A DNA stretch of 64,000 nucleotides from Hyalella azteca (GCF_000764305.2 NW_025934900.1:7641-71640); one strand, 5' to 3'. Shown: positions 27,301 to 42,300, counted from the first letter of the stretch. Notes: generated from the letters alone by a model not told the origin. Program-made: numbers and translations.

Positions 27301-30300
27301 TTAGCTACTGGGTATTGTTGCGTTACTAGTGCAATTTTCGGGACTAAGGTTGAGGACTTGAAGTTTGCTTCGGCCGTCAAGCTCAAGTCGCCGTAGTACT
27401 TTATAATCGGATTTAGTATGTTAGGCTTCATGGTGTGAACGGTTCCAGTATTTATGAACTGGGCTCTTATATAGGCTATCCTCGTGCGTTGACACGTCAC
27501 GATCACGTTCCCACGACACGTTTAGTGACACCTAAAGCATCTTCCTCTCAGCCTAATCATTTCCACAATCTTGGTGGCTATTTTCTGACAGATTTTAATA
27601 ACCATTTTTCACGATTGCACAGAGTCTTGAAAATCTTGTTGTTGAAGTGTAAAATTATGACGTTTGAGTTTGAGGATCGCCAACTCGCCTTGTGGAAAAT
27701 ATTAATATTCGGTATTCCATTGTCAGCATTTCACGATGTATCTTTGATTGTTAACAGGAGAGAATGCTAAGCTTGACAAGCTTTTCCCCATCAACGTCAA
27801 GCCAAGTGGCAGCAACGCCAGCCTTTCGAGCAATGGCGCCAGCAGCAGTAGTAGCCTTGGATCCTCCGGTGGCAGTAGCTCGAGTGCAGGTTCTAGCAGC
27901 AAGATGTCACCTCTATGTCAGTGGTCAGAAGTGCTAGGCCATCCAGGTCTATTCACGTGCTTCATGATCCAAGGCAATGTACCTGTACTAATCTATGTGA
28001 AGCCAGAGAGCATAATGGTGCAGGAGATAAAAATCCCCTCATCAAAGAACAAGGTTTGCGACATAGTTGCACTTCGTCACGCAGCAGGCAATGAGTCCCG
28101 GACCACTCTGCTGTTACTCAGCGAGGACGGTTCGCTGAGAGTCTTCTCTGCTTTCTCGGATTCAGCAGATTTTTGGACGAGTTCTAATGAATCACGCCTC
28201 GCTCTGCCTGGAGATAACTCGGCTCCAAGGACATCCCGCAAAAAGAAAAACGTCAAGCATGGCGCCTCGTCATCTGGATCCGTAGCGTTCCCAGTTGACT
28301 TCTTTGAACACTGTAACCCAATCTCTGACGTCGATTTTGGTGGCAATGACCTCTTGCAAGTGTACAACGTACAGCAGCTGAAGAATAGGCTAAACAGCCA
28401 GTCCACCTATGTGGCCTGCAGCAAACCTGGCGGCTTCCAACTTGAAGTGACCAACAAAGATGCAAATGTGGTGATGTGCGGCGCGCGTGTGGCAGTTGGA
28501 AGCCTCCACCCCCTCAAAAATCCTACTTTCGTCAAGGTCTTTGGGCGCACAATTCCCGTGAACACTTCGCGCAATCGGTGGTACGACATACCATTTACAC
28601 GAGAGGAGTCTCTGAAATCTGACAAAAAACTCGTGTTGACATTCGGACCTTCAACTGACCCCTCTCAGGTGACCATCATAGATGCCGTTAAAATATACGG
28701 GGAAACAAAAGAAGAATTTGGCTGGCCTGACGACGAGGAGTACGCAACTGCGAGCGTTGGTGGTAACGCCACCAGCACGTCTGCACCCACGACGGCTACC
28801 AATTCTCACGCGAACGCGTCACGGAGTATTGGTGATGATACCGACATGACGACAGCCAAAGCGTCCAGCAATGACAGTGTATTGGAGTCACTGTTCTGCT
28901 CTGCCCTCGATGCCTTGGACGGCTGTTTCTCTACTATGCAAAACGTCAACAGCAGCGCTCGCAAGCAAGCACTTGAGATCGTGACTCGTATGATAAACCT
29001 TCAGCTCTCACCGCGTTTACAGTCTTGCACGCGCTCCCTGCTTTCCTCTCTTCACGAGTCTCGGCAGACGTACCACCAACAGCTGGACGGAGCACAACTT
29101 TCTGGAGTTATTGAAACTCTTAATTCTCTCATCGCTACTGGTCAAAAAGACCCTTCTCTTATGGAGTGCCGAGCTTTCCATAATATAATCGTCTTGGCCC
29201 GAGAAGTTGCTGTTTCAAGGCCTCACAACCTCGTCAAGTAAGTGCCTTCTTCATCATATTCTGAGATACTGACAACATTCTGGTTCTCTTAATAATCTTT
29301 CTTGACTTGTGATATTTTGTTCGTTTTGTTAAGGTAGTTGAAGAAGTAAACAGCCGTTTCAAAAATTATGTATTATAATAAGTTACCTATACACCTTCTA
29401 CTGTGCATTAAATCCAAGTTGCGTTGACGCCACTGTCGTATGTTCTGTAATGGTTATTGGAAGCATTCATGCTTTTCAAAGATTTCCTTGATTTAAATAT
29501 TATTGGATGACAACTTATTATGAATTTTTTTCGTTTTTTTAGATTCACGCAGAAAGCTCGAGATCTGAACACGACGCTGGTCGAGTCTAGTGTCCGAGTT
29601 ACTGTGGATGCTCCAGAAGACTCGGTGGCTGACAAGACTTTAGAGAACGACTCTGAAGAGGCTTTGTCCGAGGAGCCGAAAGCCTTTGTCTCTGACCAAA
29701 GTGAGGTTAACGTGCCGTCAGGTGCTCCGCAAGAGGAAGCTGCAGATGACCACTTCTTATCTCTCCTCATGGAAGCCTTCTGGCTGTTGCTCAAAGCGCG
29801 TCCGCTCAACCCACTTCTGAGCCCTGTGTACCAGCCTGGTCAGTAAGATTTAAGCCCATACAATGAGGGTTATGCTAAGTCAGAACTTTAAGACAGCGTG
29901 ATGTTCTATTAAATTGAACTGTGAATCTTCAAGACCAGATTACGCTTTGAAAAGTTTAGGAAGAAGTCTTTGAAACGTTGTTGGAAAATGAGAAGTTGTT
30001 AAATCAAAAAGCCTGAATTCGTAAATTTTCCATGGTAACGATGGTCACCATGAAAATTTGATACAGTTTTAATGAATTGAAATAATTTTGAATATCTTCC
30101 GATTTTTGTTGGCCAACCATCCAGTCTTCTCAACACTCGCGTAACCTCACTGCTACTGTACATAACACGGTCGTGAATGTGACCGTTTGATGAAAGTTGA
30201 AAATAAAACTCTTCGCACCATACCGAGCAAATATCGCGCTGACTTTTGATGAAGGAATAATTTTTGTTAGACGTATAAGGAGCACTAGCCGTATTGTTGG

Positions 30301-33300
30301 TAAAGTTTTCTCCCTTCTTCTCAGGCCTCACTCACGTGGAAGCGACCGTCCAGGCGATGCTGGAGATCTTGCACGGATATTCTTTGTGCAGCCCGTCGTC
30401 TGTACCGCTCGTGATGCGCCTCTACTGCTCCCTGCTGCTCTCACCTCACCACCAGGTGATGAACTGTAACCTACATTTTAGGGACACCTTTCTAACTTAC
30501 GGACTTTATTCATTGTTCATAAAACGCCTGACTTTTCAACGAAGGCTTAACTATAACGTACATTTTAGGACAATTTTTTAACTTAGTGACTTTATTCATT
30601 GTTAATAAAACGCCTGATTTTTCAACGTACCGCGTCAGATTGGTCATTTCCATTTAACTCGCTTCAAGTTTCTTGTTTGCTTCTTGCTGTTTCTAGTCAT
30701 ATTTTGTGGGAATTTGACCCAAAAGACAATTGATTCAATCCTATTTTAATTTTATTTTGTATATGAACGTTTTGCAGGTTTCGTTCAGCGCCAAGACGGC
30801 GTTAGTGCGACTGTTGCGACCTCGCACCAAGAAGCACAAGCGCGTCTTCCTGCCTAGCCCGCCTCGCTGCTCTACTCCTGGTGAGTTCCGTAACGTCCAG
30901 TATTCCTTCCAAAATTGAATGCAGTGACTTGAATTAATGTTTCTTCCTACTTGTACCTCGTTAATTTTGTAACATATTTGTATGGTGTCAGTTTTTTTTA
31001 TGTAGGTTTATGAACAAAATTTCTGTTAGACTCTTCCATAAATATTTTTCTGGCAATTTCGTTAATTTTGTAACATTTCTTTTGAGTCAGTTTTCCATTG
31101 TAGATTTATGAACAATATCTTTCATTGTTTTTACCTGGTGTAGGTAATATTAATTACATATTATGAGAAAAATTCTTGTTTGTAAGGTGAAGGTAAAAGC
31201 AGTGGGCTGGCTGTTGCTGGGCCATCAGGCGCCTCAGCTGCAGCAGGGGAGGGCAGCAGTCATCGGTCGGCCGGCGGTCACCGCGCCGCTGGTAACAACG
31301 AAGCCAGCGACCTCGTGGGCGCCCTGGCCGAAGTGGCTAGAGCCAGTGGCGAGCTTTTGGGGGCTGCTGCGCCGGGTGAGTTCGTCAATAGTCTTCATTT
31401 ATATATTTATTTATTATGGATTGTTTTTATTTTATTTTGAATTATATTCTTTTTAGTAAACTTTCATCAATGGTCATCATTTGTTTTACGGTTGCACATG
31501 ATTTTGAATTGCTTTTTGAACCCATTATCGTGTTTAAATTATATTCTTAACTCAGTTTTCTATTAAGACTGTGTTACACCTTTGCATGTCGAAATATTGA
31601 AGAATATCAAAATTTGCGTATAATTTAAAATTACCTGGAATATTAACCATGGTGTAGCTGTATAGTTCTATAACGAAGAAAGAACCTACTGCGCTCGCTG
31701 GTCTCTACCAGGACTTGTTGTTACCAAAGCTGTTCTATGGATATTGTGTTGTGCGGATACTAAAAATTTGCTTAAGCAAGTCCATAATTAATTTACAGAA
31801 GGCGCAGATTATTTTGTTATTTAGTGTAATTATATTTTATTTACTTTGGCGCAGGTTCTGGCGCCGATCTGTTGGCAGGCATGATGGAGCTGGGCGGAGG
31901 TGGTGGCGAGGATGACGACGACGCCATGATGGAGCTCGCCATCGCCCTCTCCCTGCATGACGAGGCGTCTGCTGGTGGCCAGCAGCTCGCCGGCATGGAG
32001 GTCAGATTATTATCATTATTATTATTATAATTATCATTATTATTATCATTATTATCATTATTATTATTCTTGTTATTGTACGAAGCGTCCCTCTTACAGG
32101 ATACCATTGTAATCTATTGTTTTTTCACCCCTTACAATGTGAGCTGCATTTGTATGTATAACGTGTGAAGAATTTTAATTATCCTCAATAATACATTTTG
32201 AAAAATAAATGTGGGAAAATGCGTATTTATTGACCTCCGTGTTAGAGCATTAAACATCGGAGTATTTTGTCACTCGTTCTTTGACAGGCGACGTGAATAT
32301 TCATGTACAAAGTATAGCCTGCATGTTGGTTCTCTTGTGTTCCAGCGTCTGCAGCACCTGCGCGGCCACGTGCTGCAGAGTCTCCTCGCTTCAGGTGCTC
32401 TGCAGGCTCCTCCTAGCCTCCAAAATCAAGCTCTTAACCAGGTGTGCTCATTTTTATTGCCTGAAAACCGATTCATTCTAATCTCTTTTACCTCGATACG
32501 AGATTTTCATGTTTCGCCGAAAAGTTTTTTTTAGAGTCTACAAATTTTCCTTTGCTTTATCGGAAAGAATTTTCCCGTAATCTGGAGGGAAGACCGATCA
32601 CTGCACAAGAGTGCACCACTCATCTGTGTGCTTTTGGACGAAATTATAAATGAATATACAAAATTGTCTTCTTTCCGCAGGTGGTTACGACTTGATAGTG
32701 TAGTGCTTTGAACAATCATAGCTTCTATTTGGTCTATGTTGAGGCTGCTGTTTTCGAGCATCACTTCTGTGAATTATTTGCTCTATTTTCAACCAATAGA
32801 ATGACGATGGCGATGATGAAGACGCTGAGGATGATGGTGAGAACGATCATGATGACGATGATGAGCACGAAGTGGATGAGGACGATGATGATGATGATGA
32901 CGATGACGACGATGATGATGATGACGATGACGACGATGATGATGATGATGATGTAGATCACATGGACGTCATCCACGTGATTGGAGGGAGCAACTTGACG
33001 CAGGACTTGGATGATGTTGCCAACGATTTGGATAACGCCGCGGGCAACGCTGCCGGAGACTTGGTCAATGTGGGTGGGGAGATCGTCAACGTGGCGGGGG
33101 GTCTGGACGTGGGGGAGGACAACCAGGGGGGGCAGTTCTCTGACACCACGGCGTCTGCCAACGCCAGCGATGATGAGGACGGTGAAGTGTCCAACGCTGC
33201 GACTGATGGTGGCAGCAACCTTATGAGGACGTCTCCAGCTGATCAAGTGAGACTCCCTTCTGCTGCTGCCGTCCATTTTCCTAACAGTTTATGCTAAACA

Positions 33301-36300
33301 CAGAGTCGCCCATTTCGTTTGCTAATACGAATTATCCCATGCTAATGCTTATAAATAATATTTACATTAACTTCAACCTATAACGTACAACCATGTGCAG
33401 ACATGTTCTTTGTGCTGTAAATTGGTCATCTTCTAATAATGAAAAGAATTCTGTCGGTGGTGCCATTTGTTTATAATAGGCATTTTTTCAAATTTTGTAG
33501 CAAAGTTTGAGGCATTGACAGCTCTGTTCTCTAATGTTATGATTTACTTCAGCTAGAATATTTTATTTCATCAAATTTTGTAATGTACCGTTGCTAATGG
33601 AGAGTAGTGGATGCATCATCTATGAATGTATGTTAACAGGGATGCAGCGGTGGCAGTGAGAGTGGGTGTTCAGTGGTGGAGAGCTTGCTGGGTGAGCAGA
33701 GTAGCATGGCTACGGTGGGCAGCGCTGGAGCGATGAGCGCCACCAGCACGGCGTACGACGCTACCACGCACGACCAAATCCCTGCTCCTGACGACGCACA
33801 CAACGCTGATGGCAACGCACCTAATGTAAGTACAGTGAATCTCGTTGGATGGTATTTATGGTATTAACTAATCTCCGTTACGAAGAACTATGGTTAACTA
33901 TAGAGTGTGTTAGGAATAAAATTTGGTACACCCTTGCATATTAGGAGCTCATCAATGGAATTAGGGGTCTTATACAACTCGTAAAACTCATTAGGGTCTT
34001 TTTTTCACTTGAATATCTCCACGTAACAATCGGTTGTAAAAAAAAGCGCGGCCTTAGTTGGTTCGTCTCAGTTGCTTAATCATTTGGAATAGTCCAAATG
34101 ATTAAGCAATAAATCAATAATACATATTTACATTGGAGAACAGTTTGTGGAGCAATCAATTTAGCGTTGTATTCTCATGCTGTCTGTTCTCTAAATGATA
34201 ACGATCTAATGCAGAGCATTTCGGTAATGTTTACATATGCTTTTGTCATAAATATTGATTAATTTAGTCATGATAAGAGTGAAGGATAATGCAAATTTTT
34301 GATTAATAGCCGGAAGGAAGTGGTAGCAGTAACCCATCAAGCAGCGGCAGCACCAACAATGTCAGCGTTCACAGCCTGCGTCTCGCTCTTCTGGACGCTC
34401 TCACTACGCGACTACAGCGCCTGCAGCAGCTGGGAGGCATTGCTGCCATTCCAACACTTCAGGTAGGCTTTTGTCATGTTTCGGCTAAGATTACTGTATG
34501 AAGTTTTGCCGAGTCCCAACGTAACGATAACGAATACTTAGAGGTTTCTTCATTTTGAGGTGGTATGCCTTCATTTAGGCAATATTGTAGACGGGATGAG
34601 AAAATAAGTGTCTTAAGAGTTGATCATAGACGACCTGTTCCGACGAAATTTGGCTTTCTACAGGTAATCCTCATGCTGTCAACTGATTTGGACCCGCGCA
34701 ACAGTCGAGACCGCGTTACTCTAGATGCGCTTCTCAACGCTCTGGTTGCTTCCCTCGACCTTAACTCAGCAGGCCGCTCGACCGACGAGCCGTCGGCATC
34801 GAGCAGCGTCGCCGCAACTGGCGCTGTTTCTTCCTCTGCTGGCGACAGCGGAGGCGAGAGTGATGCCATCACCAACACTGACCACGAACAACCTCCATGT
34901 CACGAGCGCACTCCTGCCAGGGAAGTTCAGCTGCTCATCATGCGACTTCTGAGTGTGCTGATGTCGCGTAGCAAGACTGCTGCTAGTACAACCAGCGTAA
35001 CCCGCGGTGGAGTCACTGCACCTTCTGCTGGAGCGTCTCTCATGCTGCCCCAGGTCACCGCCAATTGCTTGGTCCGTGCTGGGGCTGTGACTCACTGCCT
35101 CTCGCTCTTGCAACAAATGCTTCCTTACTGGAGGTCTGAGTCACAAGACACAAACACGACTCTTCTGGGCAGTGTACTACTGAAACCTCGTCCAATGCAC
35201 CCGTTGCCTGATATGAGCCCATTTTTCTTACGTCCTCTAAAAGATTCTGAGAATGACGTCTTTGCGTCCTTCCCTCAACTTCTGACAGAACTTGTCCTGC
35301 GTTTGCCGTATCAAGTGCACAAGGTGTGCGACCGTGGCAGCGGCTGTGGTGTATTGAGCGTTAGTTCTTGGTCACACTATCTTTGCGAGTACACGCTCTT
35401 ACAACAGCCTGCAATTGTTAAAAGACAAGTGAGAAAACTACTGTTGGCTCTCACTGGCCACAAAGACAAATACCGAACGATTCGAGATCTGCATGCCCTC
35501 GACCATCGTATCAAAGAAGTCAAGTTGCTGTGTGCTAAGGGCGGGTTCAGCTTCAGCAGCAACGGATCGCAATCTCCAGTGTCTCTGCCATATGATTCAC
35601 TCATACAACTTATCGAACATCTCAAAGCTTGCGTAGATATTGCTCAAGTACGTACCCACAACTGGCAAAAATACTGCCTTAAAGAAGAAACTGTTCTCAG
35701 TTTCCTCATCGAGGCTTCATGCCAACTGGATGAAGGCGTTGCTCCCACAATCTTGCAACTTCTGCAAGCTGCACTATGCCCTGCTGCTACTGACAGCAGT
35801 GCTGCAGTCGTCACCGTTGGTCCACCCGTTGCATCGGCAGCTCAAAAAGCACTCGCTGCAGACAGTAGCCTGAGCCGCGGGAGCAGTAGCAGCAAACGCG
35901 CATCCAGTGAGGATAGCGAAGCTGGTGCGGGAGGAAGCAGTGAGGCTAATAAGAGTGAGCCCCAAGCCCACTGGCCTCAGCTTGTGGCACAAGTGCACAT
36001 GTATCTTGACAGGTCTCGGCTCTCGCAGTTCATCCACACTTTCCTTCTGGTGTCCAATTCAACGAGTGTTCGTTGGCAAGCTCACTCTCTGGTGCTGTCT
36101 TTGTACCGCCACTCTGCACCTAAAGACCAAGATGCACTGCTCAGCCTCATGTGGTCCCTGTGGCCACGGCTGCCTGTCTACGGCAGGCTCGCTGCCCAGT
36201 TCGTTGATTTGCTGGGATATTTCTCTTTGAACACGACTCACGAAGAAAAAATTGTTGACTATGCCAACATGGCGGTTGAACTTCTGCGTACCCAGTCAAA

Positions 36301-39300
36301 ACACCTAGCAAGTCACCCTAATGCTTCTCTGTACAACTCCCTTGCGTCTCTTGTGCACTTTGATGGGTACTACCTAGAGAGTGAACCTTGTCTTGTATGC
36401 AACAATCCTGAAGTTCCCTTCACTACTGCGAAACTTACCAGCATCAAAGCAGATAGCAAGTACACAACCACAACGCAACTTGTTAAGCTAGTGAACAACC
36501 AACTGATTAGCCGCATTACGCTGCGGATCAACGAGCTCAAGAGGACTAAGATGGTGAGGGTCCTTAACATCTACTACAACAACAGGACCGTCCAGAACAT
36601 CGTCGAACTGAAGAACAAGCCCAACATGTGGCACAAGGCCAAGCGTGTAACTTTAGCTTCTAACCAGACTGAAGTTAAAATTGACTTCCCACTTCCTATC
36701 GCCGCGTGCAATCTCATGCTTGAGTATGCTGATTTCTACGAGAACATGCAATCAAACACAGAGACTTTGCAGTGCCCTCGCTGTTCCGCGGGTGTGCCGG
36801 CTTCGCCTGGTGTGTGTAATAACTGCGGTGAAAATGTCTACCAGTGTCACAAATGCCGAGCTATCAACTATGACGAGAAAGATCCATTCTTGTGCACGGC
36901 GTGTGGGTATTGCAAGTACGCCAAATTTGACTACACGCTGCAGTGCCGCATGTGCTGTGCAGTTGACCCCATTGACAACGAAGAGGACCGTAAGAAGAGC
37001 ACCATGTTCATCAACCTGATGCTGGACAAGGCAGATTCTTCCTACAAACAACTGCAGGCTTACAAGCCAGCGCTGGAAGCCTTGCTATTGAAGGCTGCTG
37101 AACAAGGTGGCGAGCGAGGTCTTGATGATGCACTCGCCGGCTCTAACACTGTGGCCGCTGCACCGCTCGTTGGCAACACCTACGTCAATAAAACTATTCA
37201 GCAGCTTGCTCAGAAATATTGTGGAGAATGCAAGTCCGCTTTCGATGCACTCAGCAAACTTATCCAGGTTAGTTTTTTCATGTTTTTATTAGATAACTGT
37301 GTCGTAGATAATATACAACCATTTAAACATTAAATTGCAATATTTTCTCGTATACTTTTAGAGATAGACCTATATATACATATTTAATTTTTTCTGTCTA
37401 ATCGATGATTTCCCATCATTAATTTGAATGCGTTCTCAAACTTTGTCTCAAGCTGCGGATTGTGTGTTACATTCTCACTTGATGTGCGAAGGATTACCTC
37501 TATTCTGAACATTGTGTAACCATCATTCTTTACCAGCGCATCCAAGCTTGTCGCCGTGAACTGGTGGCCTACGACCGCAGTCAGAAGGAAGGGAGTAAGC
37601 GCGCTGTCGCGTCCCTGTCGTCGGCTCAGATTTCGCCTGACGGTGCCCCTTCTGCTGCGTTCGCTGCCGCTGCTTCCACTAGTGAGCTTTGTAATGTTTG
37701 TCCTGTATTTGTTACTTTGTATCACGTATCCTGGATGCATCACATGGTTTCCATACAATTGTTTTGAAATTATGGTTCAAGAGTCCATTGTTGCAGTTGA
37801 ATTTTTTCACTTGTAGCGACCCTCTCTGCGAGAATATTATCTATCAACACAAGTTCTGTTCTTTTATGAAATAGTGTGTGGAAGTTTCTCACTATTGTTT
37901 GAACCATTTCAATATTTTCCAATTCAATTGAATCTAGCAAACTACAAAAAACTGTATGATCAAGCTTGTTATCTATCAAATCATTGAAACCTTCGTAGTG
38001 GTTTTATGTTTCTCTTTAACATTTTTCTGTGAACTTGTTTGTTTCAGTGAGCATTTGTCGCTGTTATGGGTGCGCCTCTGCTGCGAGTCATCACTGCATC
38101 ACACTGCTGCGAGCTCTGGCTACCAAGAAGCCATTACGAGCAGCCCTTTGTGGACACGGTCTCATTCAAGACCTGCTGCAGCACAACCTCAGGCGTGGAA
38201 ACGTTCAGGTGCGTTCGAATTTGTTAAAAATAATTTTGAAAAATAACATGCTTTATTCATATTGTTCAGAAAATTTTCAAAGCGCCTTGAGACCAAAACT
38301 ACAAGCTTCTCTCCCAAAGCTTTGAGATTTTACTTTATATACATCTATCTCCAAATTAGTCGAAAATCCGTTTTCATAATGCCAAAATCTAATTGAATCC
38401 TTGGGTGTATTGAACTTTACTTCTCTTCGCTCACCGAATTGGATGAAACTTTGTCTGCTTGCAGGTGCGCAAAGAAGTGCGTGAGCTCCTCGTGCTGCTC
38501 ACACAAGACGATATAAGGGCAACGACTGAGCTCAACGATCTGATAAGCGAGCGCATCATGAGTTCTGTGACGTCCTCGGCTCATCTGTCGTCGCCAGATC
38601 TCGCCGTCGCCGTGCGTCACGAAGTTGCGCTGCTTGCTGCCGCGGCCGCACACAAGGACTCGTGCTGGGAAACAAGGCTAAGGTAACTGCTCTCCGCCAC
38701 CCTTGACTTGTTGACAGCTGCCTAGTTTGATTTGATGTTAATTATGACATGGATATCGAAAAAAATAAGTTTTTCCTAACTCGACTGGAGCTGCTCTATA
38801 AGTTCAGAACTTATAGAGAAAGAACTATAACTGGCATTCTTATTATTTTGTGCCTAATCCTACTTGAAAAGCAAATTTATCCACTGTGTTTACTTGAGAA
38901 TTCTTTTGAAGAAGTTCTTCTTTGTTTCTACACAAGTTGACCATGCGTGTTGCATTCAATTTTCAGATGCGTGGCGAAGCTCTTCCTGATGGCGGGTGGG
39001 AACAACAGCTCGCCTGAGGTGATGGAGCATATCTCCCTGCCGTGCCTGCGCATCTTGCAGCAAGCTATGATCACCACGCAAGCCAAACATGCGCCCGAAC
39101 AACTTCCTAAAGCTGCCGCTGGGTAATAAATATTTCGTCTTCGTGTTTAGATCTACTATGCGCATGTTCATAAAATTTATACGTTAGTAATTCTTGTCTG
39201 GCTATAAAAACAAGTCTTCATGTGGATAATCACATATTCTCCTTCCCACTGCCAAGCTAGCTATTTTTAAAATAAAACTTCTCAGCTGTCATTATTGATT

Positions 39301-42300
39301 GTTGTCAGTCGCTCATTTCACTCGTCACGTAGCTAACCCATGAATCTGACCCATGCAGCAAATCTACGGGAAGCTCAAAGTCGAGTGGTCTTCCCCCTCG
39401 CAAGCCTCGTGCCGATCGCTCGGCTGCTGCTAAAGAAAGCGGGCCCAGCAAGAGTACAACTGCAGCCAAGACGCTCCCCTCCCCGGTCATGACGGGTCAG
39501 TATGAGAAAGGCTGCTGTGTCGCCGTCGACCTTCACAGTTGGCTGATAGGAGACCCGGAACATTCCTTCGAGGCGTGGAAAAAGCGAACTAGAGGCACCA
39601 AGTCCGATAGAAAGCCTGTCAACTTCTCGAAAATGACCAAGGTATACATACCCGTATTTTTTTGTTATTTTCTATTGTTCATAAATACAATTATAGAATG
39701 ACCTATTTTGACATTGCTGACATTATTCTTGATTTTGATTCTCTTTAAACAATGTGCAATGTTTTTGGGGACTACTGTTGAATGGTTGTTAATTCCTTCA
39801 CGTTTTTTGTGGGAGTATAGCGATAAATTCAGGGTGCTCATTGTTGAGCTAATCAGCAGCTTTCATTACGAGTATGTTATACCGGTATTGTTATCTCTGT
39901 GCAGCCTCAAGTACGTCAATATTACCTGGCTGAGAAGTACGCGTGCCGGTGGGTAAGTCACTCGATCAGACCCAAGTTCCAGTTGGCGCTGACAGGCGCT
40001 GATGCCGCCCACAACAGCTGGCTGCGTCAGATGCTCTTCAACCCCGCATCTCGTCTGGCACGTAACGTGGTCTGGCAGGTCGTCTACGTCATCGCTCGCA
40101 CCAACCCTACCTGGAATGCCAAGGTTTCACACGCACTTCATTCCGTCTGATATACGTTTGACGAACTACTAGAGAGATTTTTATACATGTAATTGGGTGA
40201 TCGTGAACATATTTTTAATTTTATTTTGATTGCTTATACGATAAGTTTTATCACAAAAACTCCATCCCTGTAATATTCAGTTTTATAGGTGTTAGTTATG
40301 AATATACCGTCTGTTGAAAAGATATGCGTATCTTAGAGCACCTGTTTTGAAGTTTAATTTCAATGAATTCGTGTGTACGTCTATACGTCTAAAAATTGAA
40401 TTCCCAATTGCTTCAGCTTTGGTTTATTATTCGAGAATGTTTAAAATTTCTTGATTGCAAAAGATAAAAAATATTTCTAGCTTGTCTATTGATTTCGGCT
40501 CGAAATCTTAGTTAATATTGATGTTTGTGTACTTCCTCCCAAAGCTTCTTGATTTGCTGACCGAGTACTTGCCTGAGATCTGCGTGGCGGGTGAAAGTGG
40601 CCAAGAGTTCGTAGATCTGTACAAGTGGTTAATGATGGGACCAGAATGGAAGCAATATTTGGCCGTACGAGGTGTGCTCACAACCCTCGGCTCTCTCATC
40701 ACTCGCGAGATCCAACAGCTCTCTGTGCTTGAAGAAACTTGTCTCAGCACAGATCTCCTGCAGGGTGAGTCTTCCATGCTTATTTCGCGTTTCGGTAAGA
40801 ATTCAGTAATTAGATTTTGTTATTTCATTCCGAGGGACTGATTATTATCGAACATTTTTCTTGTTCCTCATTTCTGTGAAGATGATCAATATTTAATGCC
40901 CCTTTTTAGGCTATGCCCTGAAGACTGTGACGAAGCTGCTGCAGTTGTTCCTTGACGACGCGGGCATCAAGAGTGTATACAAGCGTCAGCTGCTGCCCAC
41001 AGTTCTCAGCGGTTACCTGTCACTGCGTAAACTGGTCGTGCAGCGCACCAAGTATGTCGACGACGCACAGGAGGAGCTTCTCGACATGCTGGAGGACATG
41101 ACATTAGGTCAGCACCAAGTAGTCTTGCATCAAATACTGGCTCATGACTTGAAATAGTTCTAGAATTTTATTTCTTCGTGCTATTATTTACTTTGAATTT
41201 TCAGTCTTTCAGTACTTTAGTCATTTGTGTGTTCTATAGTTATACGTTTAGATTTAGCAGCACTTCAGCACGTTTCATCGGTGTTGAAGACGTGGCGTTA
41301 CGATCTCTTGGTAGTTGGAATAATTCTGGTTACATATGATTGATTAACTCTTGTGTCATCAGTTTAGAAAGCGCTAACAAACTGAGGGAAAGAAACAGAC
41401 GCCAAAAGTTTTTCAATAGTTGTCAATTTCTGATATCTTCCTATAGCTGCGTGTTTGTCAAGTTTCTGAATTGTACGTGGCCAGTATCATTTCCTTGTTA
41501 GTCCAGCCTAATTGTCTGTACAATTTCCTTGTTGAATACAATTTTAGACTATCTAGGGCGCGCATTATTTTCCGTGCGCAATTTTGAACAGGTCATTCGC
41601 TATTTTGAAAGCCGATGGATACATGGAGCCACCATTGACCAAGTTATTTCTTATTTATGATTCTTTAAAAAAGACTTCCTTAGCAATGTTGAGGTTGGTT
41701 CCGGTGCCTGAGAATTTCGCACTCGTTACCTTCTTTTAAGAAAGAAGAAAATTCCGTTTCATAATTCTGTATAAAGTTTTTTTAAATACAGCATACACTA
41801 CAGTAGTTCAGGCGGTCTTCATGCTGCAACTTTTATTTATTTTCTAGTTCTTGTTTCTGTGCTTTATTAGCATGATTAATCGGTTCCTTTCTATAAATTA
41901 TTATCAAATTGCAACGCGTGTCTGTTACTGTGTATTAAACCCAACAACTGAGTTATTACATGAGCAGTTATTATGCAGGCACAGAAGAAGAAACTCGTCG
42001 TTTCATGGCGGTGTGTATCGAGACGGTGCAGCAATATCCCGCTGATGATCTGCGTACACCTGTCTTCCTGTTTGAGCGGCTCTGCTCCATCATCCATCCT
42101 GAAGACAACGACGTTGGCGAGTTTTTCATGCTTCTCGAAAAGGATCCTCAGCAGGAAGATTTCCTTCAGGCGAGTCTTTTATCATTAAATTTGTGTGAGA
42201 ACGAAATATTGGCTTTCAAATCTAACGCAAAGTGAATTGAAGAGGTTTTATTCTAACGCATTTTCTGTTCCTTGTTGTTATTGTTATATAGCTGAGCAAA

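Noticed and set aside
32761..33276. 171-codon - strand frame over UBR4 exon 46
   Set aside because: It is the antisense of the Asp-repeat exon; its Ile/Val run is the complement of GAT/GAC codons.
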